This document shows positions 25,180 to 36,673 of a stretch of 64,000 nt of DNA, one piece after another. The translations under genes were made by a program, and so were the position numbers. The notes below the pieces were generated by a model, which worked only from the letters and a program-made list of their open reading frames with translations, searched no databases and was not told the DNA's origin. This DNA is from SZUA-547 sp963669265 (GTDB taxonomy: Bacteria > Pseudomonadota > Alphaproteobacteria > Rhodobacterales > Rhodobacteraceae). The DNA is taken from positions 2,976,001 to 3,040,000 of the forward strand of contig OY769916.1 of NCBI GenBank assembly GCA_963669265.1, written 5' to 3'. How positions within the stretch are numbered: position 1 is the stretch's first letter; each line of letters begins with the position of its first letter.

Positions 25180-27135
25180 TCAGGCCGCCTGATCCTCAGG
25201 GTCCGTCAGCGCGACGATATCCATCATGATCCGGTTCAGCTCAAAGTCCTTTGGCGTATAGACCGCCGCCACGCCCTTGGCCTTCAGCGCCTCGGCGTCC
25301 TCCTCTGGAATGATGCCGCCCGCGATCACCGCGATGTCGCTGCGCCCGGCCTTGGCAAGCCGCTCCACGACCTCGGTGACCAGAGGCAGGTGAGAGCCTG
25401 AGAGGATCGACAGCCCGATCACATGCGCGTCTTCCTCGACGGCCGACGCGATGATTTGTTCGGGCGTCATGCGGATGCCTTCATAGGTCACGTCCATGCC
25501 GGAATCGCGGGCGCGCACGGCGATCTGCTCGGCGCCGTTGGAGTGCCCGTCGAGGCCCGGCTTTCCGACCACGAATTTCAGACGGCGGCCCAGTTTGGTG
25601 GAGACCGCCGCGACGGCTTCGCGCACGTCGTCCAGTCCCTCTGCGTCGTTGCGAGGCGCCTTGCCGACGCCGGTCGGGGCGCGGTATTCGCCAAAGATCT
25701 TCCGCATCGAAAAGCCCCATTCGCCCGTGGTCACGCCGGCTTTCGCGCAGGCGATCGACGGCGGCATGATGTTGCGGCCTTCCCTGGCGGCGGCCTGCAA
25801 CTCGGCCAGCGCGGCCTTGACCGCCTCATCGTCGCGCTCTTCGCGCCAGGCCTCCAGCCGGGCGATCTGCTCAGCCTCGACGCCAGGATCGACGACCATG
25901 ATGCCGCCCGGACCCTCGGTCAGCGGCGAATCCTCGCTTTCGGTCAGCTTGTTGACGCCAACCACCGTGGTTTCGCCGCGCTCGATGCGGCCCAGGCGGT
26001 CGGTGTTCGCCTCCACCAGCTGGCGCTTCATATAGTCGATCGCCGCGACCGCGCCGCCCATCTTCTCGATATGGGCCAGCTCGTCCCGCGCGCCCGCCTT
26101 CAGGGCTTCGACCTTGGCGTCGACCGCCGGGTTGCCGTCGAACAGATCCTCGTACTCCAGAAGGTCGGTCTCCATCGCCATGATCTGCTGCATGCGGAGC
26201 GACCATTGTTGATCCCAGGGGCGGGGCAGGCCGAGCGCTTCGTTCCACGCCGGAAGCTGAACGGCGCGGGCGCGGGCTTTCTTCGAAAGAACCACGGCCA
26301 GCATCTCGATCAGGATGCGATAGACGTTGTTCTCCGGCTGCTGCTCGGTCAGGCCCAGGCTGTTGACCTGCACGCCATAGCGGAAGCGGCGCAGCTTCGG
26401 GTCCTCGACGCCATAGCGTTCGCGGCAGATCTCGTCCCAGAGATCGACGAAGGCGCGCATCTTGCACATCTCGGTCACGAAGCGGATGCCCGCGTTCACG
26501 AAGAAGCTGACCCGTCCGACGATGGCCGGGAAGGATTCGGGCGCGATTCGCGGCTTGGCGGCGTCGAGCACCGCGATGGCGGTGGCGAGGGCGAAGGCCA
26601 GCTCCTGCTCCGGCGTCGCGCCCGCCTCCTGCAGGTGATAGGAGCACACGTTCATCGGGTTCCATTTAGGCGTCGCGTCCTTGCAATAGGCCGCGATGTC
26701 GCCGATCAGGCGCAGTGAAGGCTCCGGCGGGAACACATAGGTGCCCCGGCTCAGATACTCCTTGATGATGTCGTTCTGCACCGTGCCGGTGAGTTTGGAG
26801 ATGTCGGCGCCCTGCTCCTCAGCGGCCGCGACATAGAGCGCCAGCAGCCACGCCGCCGTCGCGTTGATCGTCATGGAGGTGTTCATCTGCTCCAGCGGGA
26901 TCTGATCGAACAGCGCCCGCATGTCGCCCAGATGACTGATCGGCACGCCAACCTTGCCCACTTCGCCCCGTGACAGGACATGGTCGCTGTCATACCCCGT
27001 CTGCGTCGGCAGATCGAACGCGACGGAAAGGCCGGTCTGTCCTTTCGCCAGATTTTGCCGGTAGAGCGCATTGGACGCGGCCGCCGTGGAATGGCCGGCA
27101 TAGGTGCGGAAAAGCCAGGGTCTGTCCTTCGCCAT
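25180..27135 (-). CDS. ecm: ethylmalonyl-CoA mutase (coenzyme B12-dependent)
   Basis: A 651-residue single-chain mutase that rearranges (2R)-ethylmalonyl-CoA to methylsuccinyl-CoA in the ethylmalonyl-CoA pathway. The substrate barrel occupies the first 500 residues (RTYAGHSTAAASN near the start, FFVNAGIRFVTEMCKMRAF in the middle). The C-terminal B12-binding domain carries DGHSNGAEQ (the DxHxxG motif), GLSILSGSH and AGGIIPEEDAEAL. Identification as Ecm rather than methylmalonyl-CoA mutase rests on the single chain, its length and the divergent ccr gene, as in Rhodobacter sphaeroides. The ATG at 27135 is used; a TTG at 27141 is less likely. Confidence 0.9.
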   Translation of the reverse strand: MAKDRPWLFRTYAGHSTAAASNALYRQNLAKGQTGLSVAFDLPTQTGYDSDHVLSRGEVGKVGVPISHLGDMRALFDQIPLEQMNTSMTINATAAWLLALYVAAAEEQGADISKLTGTVQNDIIKEYLSRGTYVFPPEPSLRLIGDIAAYCKDATPKWNPMNVCSYHLQEAGATPEQELAFALATAIAVLDAAKPRIAPESFPAIVGRVSFFVNAGIRFVTEMCKMRAFVDLWDEICRERYGVEDPKLRRFRYGVQVNSLGLTEQQPENNVYRILIEMLAVVLSKKARARAVQLPAWNEALGLPRPWDQQWSLRMQQIMAMETDLLEYEDLFDGNPAVDAKVEALKAGARDELAHIEKMGGAVAAIDYMKRQLVEANTDRLGRIERGETTVVGVNKLTESEDSPLTEGPGGIMVVDPGVEAEQIARLEAWREERDDEAVKAALAELQAAAREGRNIMPPSIACAKAGVTTGEWGFSMRKIFGEYRAPTGVGKAPRNDAEGLDDVREAVAAVSTKLGRRLKFVVGKPGLDGHSNGAEQIAVRARDSGMDVTYEGIRMTPEQIIASAVEEDAHVIGLSILSGSHLPLVTEVVERLAKAGRSDIAVIAGGIIPEEDAEALKAKGVAAVYTPKDFELNRIMMDIVALTDPEDQAA

Positions 27136-27141
27136 GATCAA

Positions 27142-27413
27142 CGCCTTTCTCTGGGTCTATTGACGCAACGCAGCATCCTATTTGAATAACGATATTGCGC
27201 AATACCTGCTGTGAAAGAAATTTTATAGTGTGATTGGCGCGAATGTGGGCTTTTTTGATGGGTGTGAGGCCAAGAGCACAGCCATTCCTGAAATCGCGAC
27301 GCTGCGACGCACAACAGAGCTTGCACCGCCCATCGAGAAATGTAATGAAAGGATTCGAGCGCTACACGAACGATTATTGCGCAAGCTTTGCGTATGAAAC
27401 TTGGAGAAGCGAC
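27142..27413. promoter_or_regulatory. divergent ecm/ccr regulatory region with TTGCGCAA palindromes
   Basis: This 272-base region lies between the divergent ecm and ccr genes. It contains ATTGCGCAAT (27194-27203, a perfect 10-bp palindrome) near ecm and ATTGCGCAA (27376-27384) near ccr; the latter runs into CGCAA-GCT-TTGCG (27381-27393). The sites lie about 60 and 30 bases upstream of the two starts. In Paracoccus the regulator RamB acts on ccr, and RamB-type sites are TTGC-rich, so a RamB-like protein is a reasonable candidate. Promoter boxes could not be assigned with confidence. Confidence 0.5.
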
Positions 27414-28709
<1,296 letters not shown>

Positions 28710-28742
28710 CGCCAAAAGCGTTTCTTTTTAAACACATGGCTG

Positions 28743-28776
28743 GCCGCCCCGATTCTGTCGGGGCGGCTTTCTTCTT
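28743..28776 (+). terminator. Rho-independent terminator after ccr
   Basis: GCCGCCCCGA (28743-28752) and TCGGGGCGGC (28758-28767) form a perfect 10-bp stem with a 5-base loop, followed by TTTCTTCTT. It is 34 bases after the ccr stop. Confidence 0.9.
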
Positions 28777-28964
28777 GACTTCGCACCCGCAGCAATCCAC
28801 TTGAGGTCCAGCGGTTGCGCAAATCGCGGGTTTCAACCTCCGCGCTGATCGCTTTTCTCAGGACAATCCGTCCGCGCCACATGCGCTTGGCTGCGACGAA
28901 GGCTGCGACGCCGTCGACGCGCGCCCATGCGCGCCTTTCGGATTCGTGGCGTAAGGACACAAAA
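28777..28964 (+). other. leader region of the DEAD-box helicase gene
   Basis: About 190 bases between the ccr terminator and the helicase GTG start. An open frame in phase with the helicase begins at 28815 but lacks helicase similarity. It probably holds the promoter and a long 5' leader, as is common for cold-induced helicase genes; no riboswitch was recognised. Confidence 0.3.
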
Positions 28965-30224
28965 GTGAACCATACCGATTTCACGGGTTTCGGCCTGGCC
29001 GACCCGATTCAACGTGCCTTGAAAGAGGCGGGTTATAAAGCGCCTACGCCGATTCAGGCGCAGGCGATTCCGCTGCAGATGCAGGGCCGCGACATGCTGG
29101 GCATTGCCCAGACCGGCACCGGCAAGACCGCGTCGTTCGGCCTGCCGCTGCTGCACCATCTGGCGGCGGAGAACCGCCGCCCCCGGCCCCGCGCCGCGCG
29201 GTCCCTGATTCTCGCCCCCACGCGAGAGCTGGCGGTGCAGATTGAGGAAAGCCTGCGCCTTTACGGCCGCAAGCAGCGCATGCGCATCGTGCTGGTGCTG
29301 GGCGGCGTGCCGCGCGGCCGGCAAATCCGCGCGCTGGAGGGCGGGGCCGATATCGTCATCGCAACGCCCGGACGCCTGACCGACCTGATGCAAGAGCGGA
29401 AGGTTCATTTTCACGACGCCAGTCATCTGGTGCTCGACGAAGCCGACCGCATGCTCGACATGGGGTTCGCGCCGTCGGTGAAGAAAATCGCCGCCACGAT
29501 GCCGAGGGATCGCCAGACGGTGCTGTTCTCCGCCACCATGCCGAAGGAGATCGAGGCGCTGGCCGGCGATCTGCTCGACAATCCGGCCAAGGTGGAGGTC
29601 GCGCCGCAGGGCACGACGGCCCACAAGGTGGAGCAGCGGATCGTGTTCGGCCCCGGGCGCGAAAAACGCGCCAAACTGGCAGAGTTGCTGCGGGATCCCG
29701 CCTGCGAGCGGGTGATCGTGTTCGCGCGCACCAAGCGCGGCGCCGATCGGGTCGCCAAGAATCTCGACAAGGACGGCTTCGTCGCCGACGCGATCCATGG
29801 CGACAAGCTGCAGAACGCGCGCCAGCGCGCGCTTAACGGCTTCAAATCGGGCCGCGTCAAGGTGCTGGTCGCGACCGATATCGCCGCGCGCGGCATCGAT
29901 GTGAGCAACATCACCCATGTGATCAATTACGACTTGCCGGACGAGGCGGAGAACTACACCCACCGCATCGGCCGAACAGGGCGCAACGGCGCCGAGGGCG
30001 TCGCGATAACGCTCTGCGATCCGGAGCTGGAGAAGGACAAATTGCGGGCGGTGGAGAAACTGATCCGCCTGCGTCTGACCCCGGAAGGAACGGAGCCGTT
30101 GCCCGTCTCAGAGCATCGCAATGGTTCCGGCGCCAAGGGCGGAAAACCGGGCGGCAAGCCGTCCGGCGGTCGCCGTCGCCGGCGTCGCCGCAACGGCGGC
30201 GGAGGCCAGAAGCGCGCGGCCTAA
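28965..30224 (+). CDS. DEAD-box ATP-dependent RNA helicase (RhlE-like)
   Basis: A 419-residue RNA helicase. The order is Q-motif (FTGFGLADPIQRALKEAGYKAPTPIQ), Walker A AQTGTGKT (48-55), PTRELAVQI, LDEADRML, SAT in LFSATMP, and the second domain with VIFARTKRGAD, DIAARGIDV and HRIGRTGRNG. The short C-terminal tail is glycine-rich and arginine-rich, typical of RhlE. The GTG at 28965 has AAGGA 8 bases upstream. Such enzymes remodel RNA in ribosome assembly and RNA decay, often at low temperature. Confidence 0.9.
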   Translation: MNHTDFTGFGLADPIQRALKEAGYKAPTPIQAQAIPLQMQGRDMLGIAQTGTGKTASFGLPLLHHLAAENRRPRPRAARSLILAPTRELAVQIEESLRLYGRKQRMRIVLVLGGVPRGRQIRALEGGADIVIATPGRLTDLMQERKVHFHDASHLVLDEADRMLDMGFAPSVKKIAATMPRDRQTVLFSATMPKEIEALAGDLLDNPAKVEVAPQGTTAHKVEQRIVFGPGREKRAKLAELLRDPACERVIVFARTKRGADRVAKNLDKDGFVADAIHGDKLQNARQRALNGFKSGRVKVLVATDIAARGIDVSNITHVINYDLPDEAENYTHRIGRTGRNGAEGVAITLCDPELEKDKLRAVEKLIRLRLTPEGTEPLPVSEHRNGSGAKGGKPGGKPSGGRRRRRRRNGGGGQKRAA

Positions 30225-30354
30225 TACGCCAGGTTTGCCCTGAATCGAGCATGAAGGCTGGTCTCCGTCGGCCGTCCGTTGCAATGTCGATCCCAACGCG
30301 GAACAGGGGCCGGTCAGGCCCTGACACAGGCGACAGGCAGGCGGCGGGCGGGCG

Positions 30355-31866
30355 ATGGAATTCTCCGAAGATCAGGCGGCGGCCTATGACGCGGCGGCCG
30401 AGCTGTTGGCGCGGGCGGGCGTCGATCTGGCGGAGGAGGAGACCACCCCGCGAGACGAACGCGACGAGCCGGAGCTCTACGCCGTGCTTGGTCGGGCGGG
30501 CTCTGGTAAAACCGTGCTGCTGGCGGAGCTTGTGCGCGCGGTCGAGGCGGCGGGCGTCAAGCTGATTTCCGGTGATTACGAGCCGCGCCGCAAATCGACC
30601 GACCGCACCTGCGCCGTGCTCGCGCCGACCAACAAGGCCGCCAGCGTGCTGCGCGGACACGGGGTGCCCGCGACCACCATCCACCGCATTCTCTATATCC
30701 CGGTCTACGATCCCGAGTTCGAGGCGATCGCCGACTGGCTCGCCAAACCCAGCGGCAAGCGGCCAGAGGTGGAAGGCCTGTCGGATGAGGCGCTGGACCG
30801 CGCCCGCGCGTTCTTTGAGCAGCAAAAGTCCATCCCCGGCGCCCTCGCCGCCGCGGGGTTGAGCGGTTCCGACTTCATCGCTGGGTGGAAGCGCCGCGAC
30901 GAGCCGCTGGACATCGCATTCGTCGATGAAGCCTCGATGATCGACGACCGGCAGCTCGACGATCTGAAGGAGGTGTTCGGGACCGTCATCCTGTTCGGCG
31001 ATCCGGCGCAGCTCGCCCCCGTGGGTCAGGCGGGCGCCATGGCCTTCGACAGTTTCCCGGAGGCGCGGACCAGCCATCTAGGCCGTATTCACCGGCAGAA
31101 GGCCGACAGCCCGATCCTCGACCTCGCCCATGCGCTGAAAGACGAACAACTCGGGTTCCACGATTTCGAACAGCTGATCGAGAATCTGGCGGCGAAGGAT
31201 GAGCGCGTGGTTTGGGCGGAGCGCGCGAATTCGGACCTGATGGCGCGCTCGCCGATGCTGGTCTGGCGCAACGCGACCCGGCTGCGTCTGATCTCCGCCT
31301 TTCGCGGCGCGCATGGACTCAATGAATTCGACATGGCGCCCGGCGAGCCGCTGATCTGCGACGGGATCGAATTGCCTCTGAAACACCGCAAGAAACGCAT
31401 CGATCTGGAAATCAGGGGCCTCGTGAAAGGCGCGCAGGTGGTCTATCTGGGCGCCGGGCGCAAATCCGGCTTCGCGCGCCTGCATGTTCTGGGGGCGGAG
31501 GAGCCGCAAATCTCCGTCGCCGCCATCATCAAGATCGAAGCGCCGGGACGCGACGAGCCGTTCATCCCCCATGCGGCGCATATGGGGGCGGCCTTCGTTC
31601 ACGGCGCCGCCTGCACCATTCACAAATCGCAAGGCAGCCAGTGGCCCGACGTGCAGGTCTTTGCGCCTGACATCTTCGCAGCGGCGCAATCGGGGCGGTC
31701 CGAGGCGGGGCTCGCGCTTTGGCGGCGCCTCGCCTATGTCGCTGTGACTCGCACGCAGGAGCGGTTGATCTGGGTGACGCGGGCGCGCATTTCTCGGCCC
31801 GAAAGACCGCTGGACGCCGCCGACCTAAAAGGCGTCTCTGCGGGACCTGCGTTGACAGCCGGCTGA
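30355..31866 (+). CDS. RecD-like / AAA ATPase helicase (UvrD-C-terminal domain)
   Basis: A 503-residue superfamily 1 ATPase. Walker A is GRAGSGKT (46-53), Walker B lies in IAFVDEASM, and motifs FGDPAQLAPVG, AACTIHKSQGSQW and RRLAYVAVTRTQERLIWVT follow, as in RecD2/TraA-type helicases. It lacks an obvious nuclease domain. The usual relaxase or RecB/RecC partners are absent, so it is likely a stand-alone DNA helicase. It is preceded by 130 bases without a gene and followed by a universal stress protein gene. Confidence 0.85.
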   Translation: MEFSEDQAAAYDAAAELLARAGVDLAEEETTPRDERDEPELYAVLGRAGSGKTVLLAELVRAVEAAGVKLISGDYEPRRKSTDRTCAVLAPTNKAASVLRGHGVPATTIHRILYIPVYDPEFEAIADWLAKPSGKRPEVEGLSDEALDRARAFFEQQKSIPGALAAAGLSGSDFIAGWKRRDEPLDIAFVDEASMIDDRQLDDLKEVFGTVILFGDPAQLAPVGQAGAMAFDSFPEARTSHLGRIHRQKADSPILDLAHALKDEQLGFHDFEQLIENLAAKDERVVWAERANSDLMARSPMLVWRNATRLRLISAFRGAHGLNEFDMAPGEPLICDGIELPLKHRKKRIDLEIRGLVKGAQVVYLGAGRKSGFARLHVLGAEEPQISVAAIIKIEAPGRDEPFIPHAAHMGAAFVHGAACTIHKSQGSQWPDVQVFAPDIFAAAQSGRSEAGLALWRRLAYVAVTRTQERLIWVTRARISRPERPLDAADLKGVSAGPALTAG

Positions 31867-31957
31867 AAACTCCCGCGCGCACTTTGCCTTGGATCAAAGC
31901 GAAAGCGATCGCGCCGCCTTATGACGGTCGAGGCTTCGCTGTGTCTGGGGAAATGTC

Positions 31958-32800
31958 ATGACCTACAAAACCATTGCGGTTTATGCCGAAGGCGGGGACG
32001 CAGGCGCCGCGCGCAACGAGGCGACATATGACCTTGCGCGCCGCTTTGGATCGCGTCTGATCGGGATCGCTTTCGCCGCCAAATCCACGCCGCCGTTGAC
32101 CGACGACGTCGCCCTGTCGATCGATGTCTGGCGGCAGGCGCTGAAGCAGTGGGAGGCGGAGGCGAAATCCGTCTCCAAGGAATTTGAAGACGCGGGCCGC
32201 GCCGCGGGCGTCAACGAAATCGAAGGCCGCCACGCGACCGGCGGGCCGGATCTGGCCCTGAACTTCGCGACCCACGCGCGCTACGCCGACCTTGCGGTGA
32301 TCTCTGCGCCGCGCGGGTCAGAGACGCCGCTGGCCTGCGAAAAGGCGTTGCAGGCGGCCCTGTTCGACAGCGGCCGTCCGGTGCTCGTGTTGCCGCCCGA
32401 CGGCGTGGACGGACCAATCGGCCGCCGGGTGCTTTTGGCCTGGGACGCGGGGCGCGAGGCCGCGCTTTCCGCTTCCGCCTCACTGCCGTTCCTGACCGGC
32501 GCCGGATTGGTGCGGATTGCGGTCGCCAACACCTATTTCGGGGCGATGCGCCATGGCGATGAGCCGGGCGCCGACGCCGCCCGCTGGCTGGCCGCGCATG
32601 ACGTAGAGGTCGAGGTCACCACCGTATCGACGCGCCACGCCAGCGTGGGCGAGGCGTTGCTGAACGAGGCGGCGACTTTTGGCGCCGATCTGATCGTGAT
32701 GGGCGGATACGGGCATTCAAGGCTGATGGAGGCCGTCTTCGGCGGCGTCACCGGCCACATGCTGGCCGAATCCGAGATCCCATTGTTCCTCGCTCATTGA
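31958..32800 (+). CDS. universal stress protein with two UspA-like halves
   Basis: A 280-residue protein made of two Usp-like domains: a degenerate N-terminal half (about 1-145) and a C-terminal half with the ATP-binding loop GGYGHSRLMEAVFGGVTGHML (read in pieces). This tandem form is common in Rhodobacterales. It binds nucleotides in family members, but the role in this strain is not known. GGGGA lies a few bases before the ATG. A terminator at 32819-32858 follows. Confidence 0.85.
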   Translation: MTYKTIAVYAEGGDAGAARNEATYDLARRFGSRLIGIAFAAKSTPPLTDDVALSIDVWRQALKQWEAEAKSVSKEFEDAGRAAGVNEIEGRHATGGPDLALNFATHARYADLAVISAPRGSETPLACEKALQAALFDSGRPVLVLPPDGVDGPIGRRVLLAWDAGREAALSASASLPFLTGAGLVRIAVANTYFGAMRHGDEPGADAARWLAAHDVEVEVTTVSTRHASVGEALLNEAATFGADLIVMGGYGHSRLMEAVFGGVTGHMLAESEIPLFLAH

Positions 32801-32818
32801 GTTTCCTCTGAGCAACTT

Positions 32819-32858
32819 GGGTGAGGGCGCGACCCTGGGCGTCCTCACCCCTTTTTCT
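32819..32858 (+). terminator. Rho-independent terminator after the universal stress protein gene
   Basis: GGGTGAGG (32819-32826) pairs with CCTCACCC (32843-32850) and is followed by CTTTTTCTTT, only 18 bases after the stop. It is between convergent genes and works for the plus strand. Confidence 0.8.
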
Positions 32859-32873
32859 TTCGACCATTGGTGA

Positions 32874-33176
32874 TCAGGACAGTCTGTCGGCGTTCGCCTG
32901 ACAGGCGGACTTCTTGACATAGCCCTCCGAGGACGCGCCCACGATCTGACCGTTGGAGGCGGTGCGCCGCCAGCGGTATTCGCCCTTCTTGTCCTTGTAG
33001 ATCTCCAGCGTGTCGCTGTCCTTGGCGCCGCGCTTCATATTCTTTTCCGCGTCGGCCTTTTTCTTGTAGCCCTCGGTCGATCTGCCGACCTGCCGGCCGT
33101 TCGACGCGGTTCGCCGCCAGCGATATTCGCCCTTTTTGTCCTGATAGACCTCGAACGTGTCGTCCTCTCCAGCCAT
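32874..33176 (-). CDS. YegP-type DUF1508 protein
   Basis: A 100-residue protein with two copies of the DUF1508/YegP motif: FEVYQDKKGEYRWRRTASNG (8-27) and LEIYKDKKGEYRWRRTASNG (57-76). Each has a short beta-hairpin with the K-x-GEYRWRRxASNG signature. The two halves are near copies, so the protein arose by internal duplication. Its function is unknown. It is convergent with the stress protein gene. Confidence 0.85.
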   Translation of the reverse strand: MAGEDDTFEVYQDKKGEYRWRRTASNGRQVGRSTEGYKKKADAEKNMKRGAKDSDTLEIYKDKKGEYRWRRTASNGQIVGASSEGYVKKSACQANADRLS

Positions 33177-33267
33177 ACCCTTCGCTCCCTGTCGCCTGCG
33201 GCGAACGCCGCGTCCTGCGACCGCAGCCTAGCGCAACCACAACCACAGGCAATAGCCGCGTGCGCCG

Positions 33268-34131
33268 CTACTTCTTCTGACTGCGTGGATGCGCGCCACC
33301 CTTTATGGCGACGGCGACGCCACCCAGAATCAACAGCCCCGCCAGCAGAAGGCGCGCGGTCGCGGGCTCTCCCAACAGAGCGATGGAGGCGAGGGTGGCG
33401 ATCGCCGGCGCCAAAAGCTGGCAGATCGAGGCCACGGTGCCGTCGAGATGCCGAAGCGCGGCGTACCAGAGCGTGTAGCCGAGACCGCTGGTGATCGCGC
33501 CGGAGGTGACCGCGAGCAAGACGCCCATGGTGGCGATCGGGCCGTCGCCGATGAAGAACAGCAGGGGCAGCGAGAGCGGCGCGGCGATGATGAAATTGCC
33601 CGCCGTGGCGGCCGTCGGGTTGGAGACACCTTTGCCGCGCAGCGAATAGACGCCCCAGGCGACGCCCGAGATCGCCATCAGAACGGCCCCGACCGGGTCG
33701 GGCGCCGCGACGCCAGGCGAGACCAGCCAGATAAAGCCGCCCAACGCGGCGGCGATGCCCAGCCAGCGCAGGATTTTCGGCCGCTCGCCGGTCGCAACCG
33801 CCCAGCCGATCATCGTGAACTGCACCAGGCCGAACAGGATCAAAGCGCCCATCCCGGCCTCCAGAGTCAGGTAGGAGTAGGAGAAGAACACCGCATAGAT
33901 CAGTAGCGCGAGCGCGGAGAGAACCGATCCCGAGCCCCACTGCGCGCGCCAGCCCATGTCGGAAAGGGCGATCAGCGCGCCGAGAAACACCGCGCCGGAG
34001 ACCAGCCGGATGACGGTGAAACTGGCAGGGTCGATATGCCCGCCCGCCAGCGCCGCCCGGTTGAGCAGCGAGTTGGCGCCGAACGCGGTCAGCGCGAGCG
34101 CGAGGGTGACGATCAGACGGGTGGTCGACAT
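33268..34131 (-). CDS. EamA-family (drug/metabolite) transporter
   Basis: A 287-residue inner-membrane protein of two EamA repeats, each five helices (ALALTAFGANSLLNRAAL near the start and GAVLMAISGVAWGVYSLRGKG in the second half). The family exports amino acids, nucleotides or small metabolites; the substrate cannot be told. The ends of helices are rich in alanine, valine and glycine. It is upstream of groEL on the same strand with a terminator between. Confidence 0.85.
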   Translation of the reverse strand: MSTTRLIVTLALALTAFGANSLLNRAALAGGHIDPASFTVIRLVSGAVFLGALIALSDMGWRAQWGSGSVLSALALLIYAVFFSYSYLTLEAGMGALILFGLVQFTMIGWAVATGERPKILRWLGIAAALGGFIWLVSPGVAAPDPVGAVLMAISGVAWGVYSLRGKGVSNPTAATAGNFIIAAPLSLPLLFFIGDGPIATMGVLLAVTSGAITSGLGYTLWYAALRHLDGTVASICQLLAPAIATLASIALLGEPATARLLLAGLLILGGVAVAIKGGAHPRSQKK

Positions 34132-34234
34132 GGACGGGGTTCTCGCAGCTGCAGGTGCGGCGAGCCTAACCCCTTAGACTGTGGGAAGAAACCGCCGCCT
34201 TGTCACAGTTGGGTGTTAGGCGTGGCCCTCCGAT

Positions 34235-34267
34235 AAAGAAAAAGGGCCGCCCTTTGCAGAGCGGCCC
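34235..34267 (-). terminator. Rho-independent terminator of groESL
   Basis: On the minus strand, GGGCCGC and GCGGCCC (34261-34267 and 34244-34250) form a stem with a 10-base loop and are followed by a T-rich run (TTTTTCTTT). It is 26 bases after the groEL stop. Confidence 0.85.
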
Positions 34268-34292
34268 TCAATCGTCTGGATGCCGGGTCGGC

Positions 34293-35945
<1,653 letters not shown>

Positions 35946-36008
35946 TTGTGGTTGCTCCTGATGTCTAATGTTTCAGATGTTTTAAAGCGAAGTTGGGACG
36001 GTCGAAGA

Positions 36009-36323
36009 TCAGGCGGCGGCCTGCGCTGCGCCGGAGTCTTCGATGATGCCCAGGACGTCGCTCTCTTTCATGATGAGCAGGTCCTCGCCGTCGATCTTGA
36101 TCTCGGTGCCCGACCATTTGCCGAACAGGATGCGGTCGCCCGCTTTGACGGCCATCGGGATCAGCTCGCCCGAGTCCTTGCGCGCGCCTTCGCCGATGGC
36201 GACGATCTCACCCTCTTGGGGCTTCTCTTTGGCGGAATCAGGAATAATCAGGCCGCCGGCTGTCATCTCGTCGCTTTCGAGACGGCGAACGAGCACACGG
36301 TCGTGGAGAGGCTTGAAAGCCAT
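36009..36323 (-). CDS. groES: co-chaperonin GroES (10 kDa)
   Basis: A 104-residue GroES, slightly longer than the usual 95-97 because of an alanine-rich tail (DSGAAQAAA). The mobile loop is EMTAGGLIIPDSAKEKP, and the ring-forming KWSGTEIKIDGEDLLIMKESDVLGI is complete. GAGGAG precedes the ATG. It is the first gene of groESL. Confidence 0.97.
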   Translation of the reverse strand: MAFKPLHDRVLVRRLESDEMTAGGLIIPDSAKEKPQEGEIVAIGEGARKDSGELIPMAVKAGDRILFGKWSGTEIKIDGEDLLIMKESDVLGIIEDSGAAQAAA

Positions 36324-36381
36324 TAGTCGCTCCTCAGCTCTTAATCTGTTTCAGGGCGGCCCGGTTCCTCCCCGGGGTCTG

Positions 36382-36408
36382 TTAGCATTCGCCGCCCTTG
36401 AGTGCTAA
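36382..36408. promoter_or_regulatory. CIRCE element (HrcA operator) upstream of groES
   Basis: The plus strand reads TTAGCATTC-N9-GAGTGCTAA; the minus strand reads TTAGCACTC-N9-GAATGCTAA. One arm is a perfect CIRCE half and the other has one mismatch. It sits between the promoter and groES, so HrcA binding would block transcription. Confidence 0.95.
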
Positions 36409-36423
36409 CACCGGGATGGAGGG

Positions 36424-36452
36424 GAGATAGTCGGAAGGGTTTTCCACGTCAA
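36424..36452 (-). promoter_or_regulatory. sigma70-type promoter of groESL
   Basis: On the minus strand, TTGACG (36452-36447) and TATCTC (36429-36424) are 17 bases apart. The expected transcription start is just upstream of the CIRCE element. This fits HrcA control; an additional RpoH promoter was not recognised. Confidence 0.65.
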
Positions 36453-36673
36453 GAAGAGTCTCGGGTAATTTTGACGGCCCACTGTGATCGGCCCATTGGT
36501 AGTTGCCGATATCCGGCCTCGGCGGCGCATTGGCGCGCCATTTCCTTCCGGCGTCCTGGCGAGCGCGGCTCTTCACCTAATTGACCGACCCCTCCGGTCG
36601 CCGTATCGACGGAGGGAGACGCGCGCTTTGCGCAGCCGCCAGCCTCTTCGCCAAACCAACTCGGAGACCCCCT

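Larger units (their letters stand above)
36324..36673. other. groES / HAD-gene divergent intergenic region
   Basis: 350 bases between the minus-strand groES and the plus-strand HAD gene. The groES side holds the promoter and CIRCE. The remaining 36453-36673 carries the leader of the HAD gene (GGAG before its ATG) and no recognised RNA or other gene. Confidence 0.5.
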
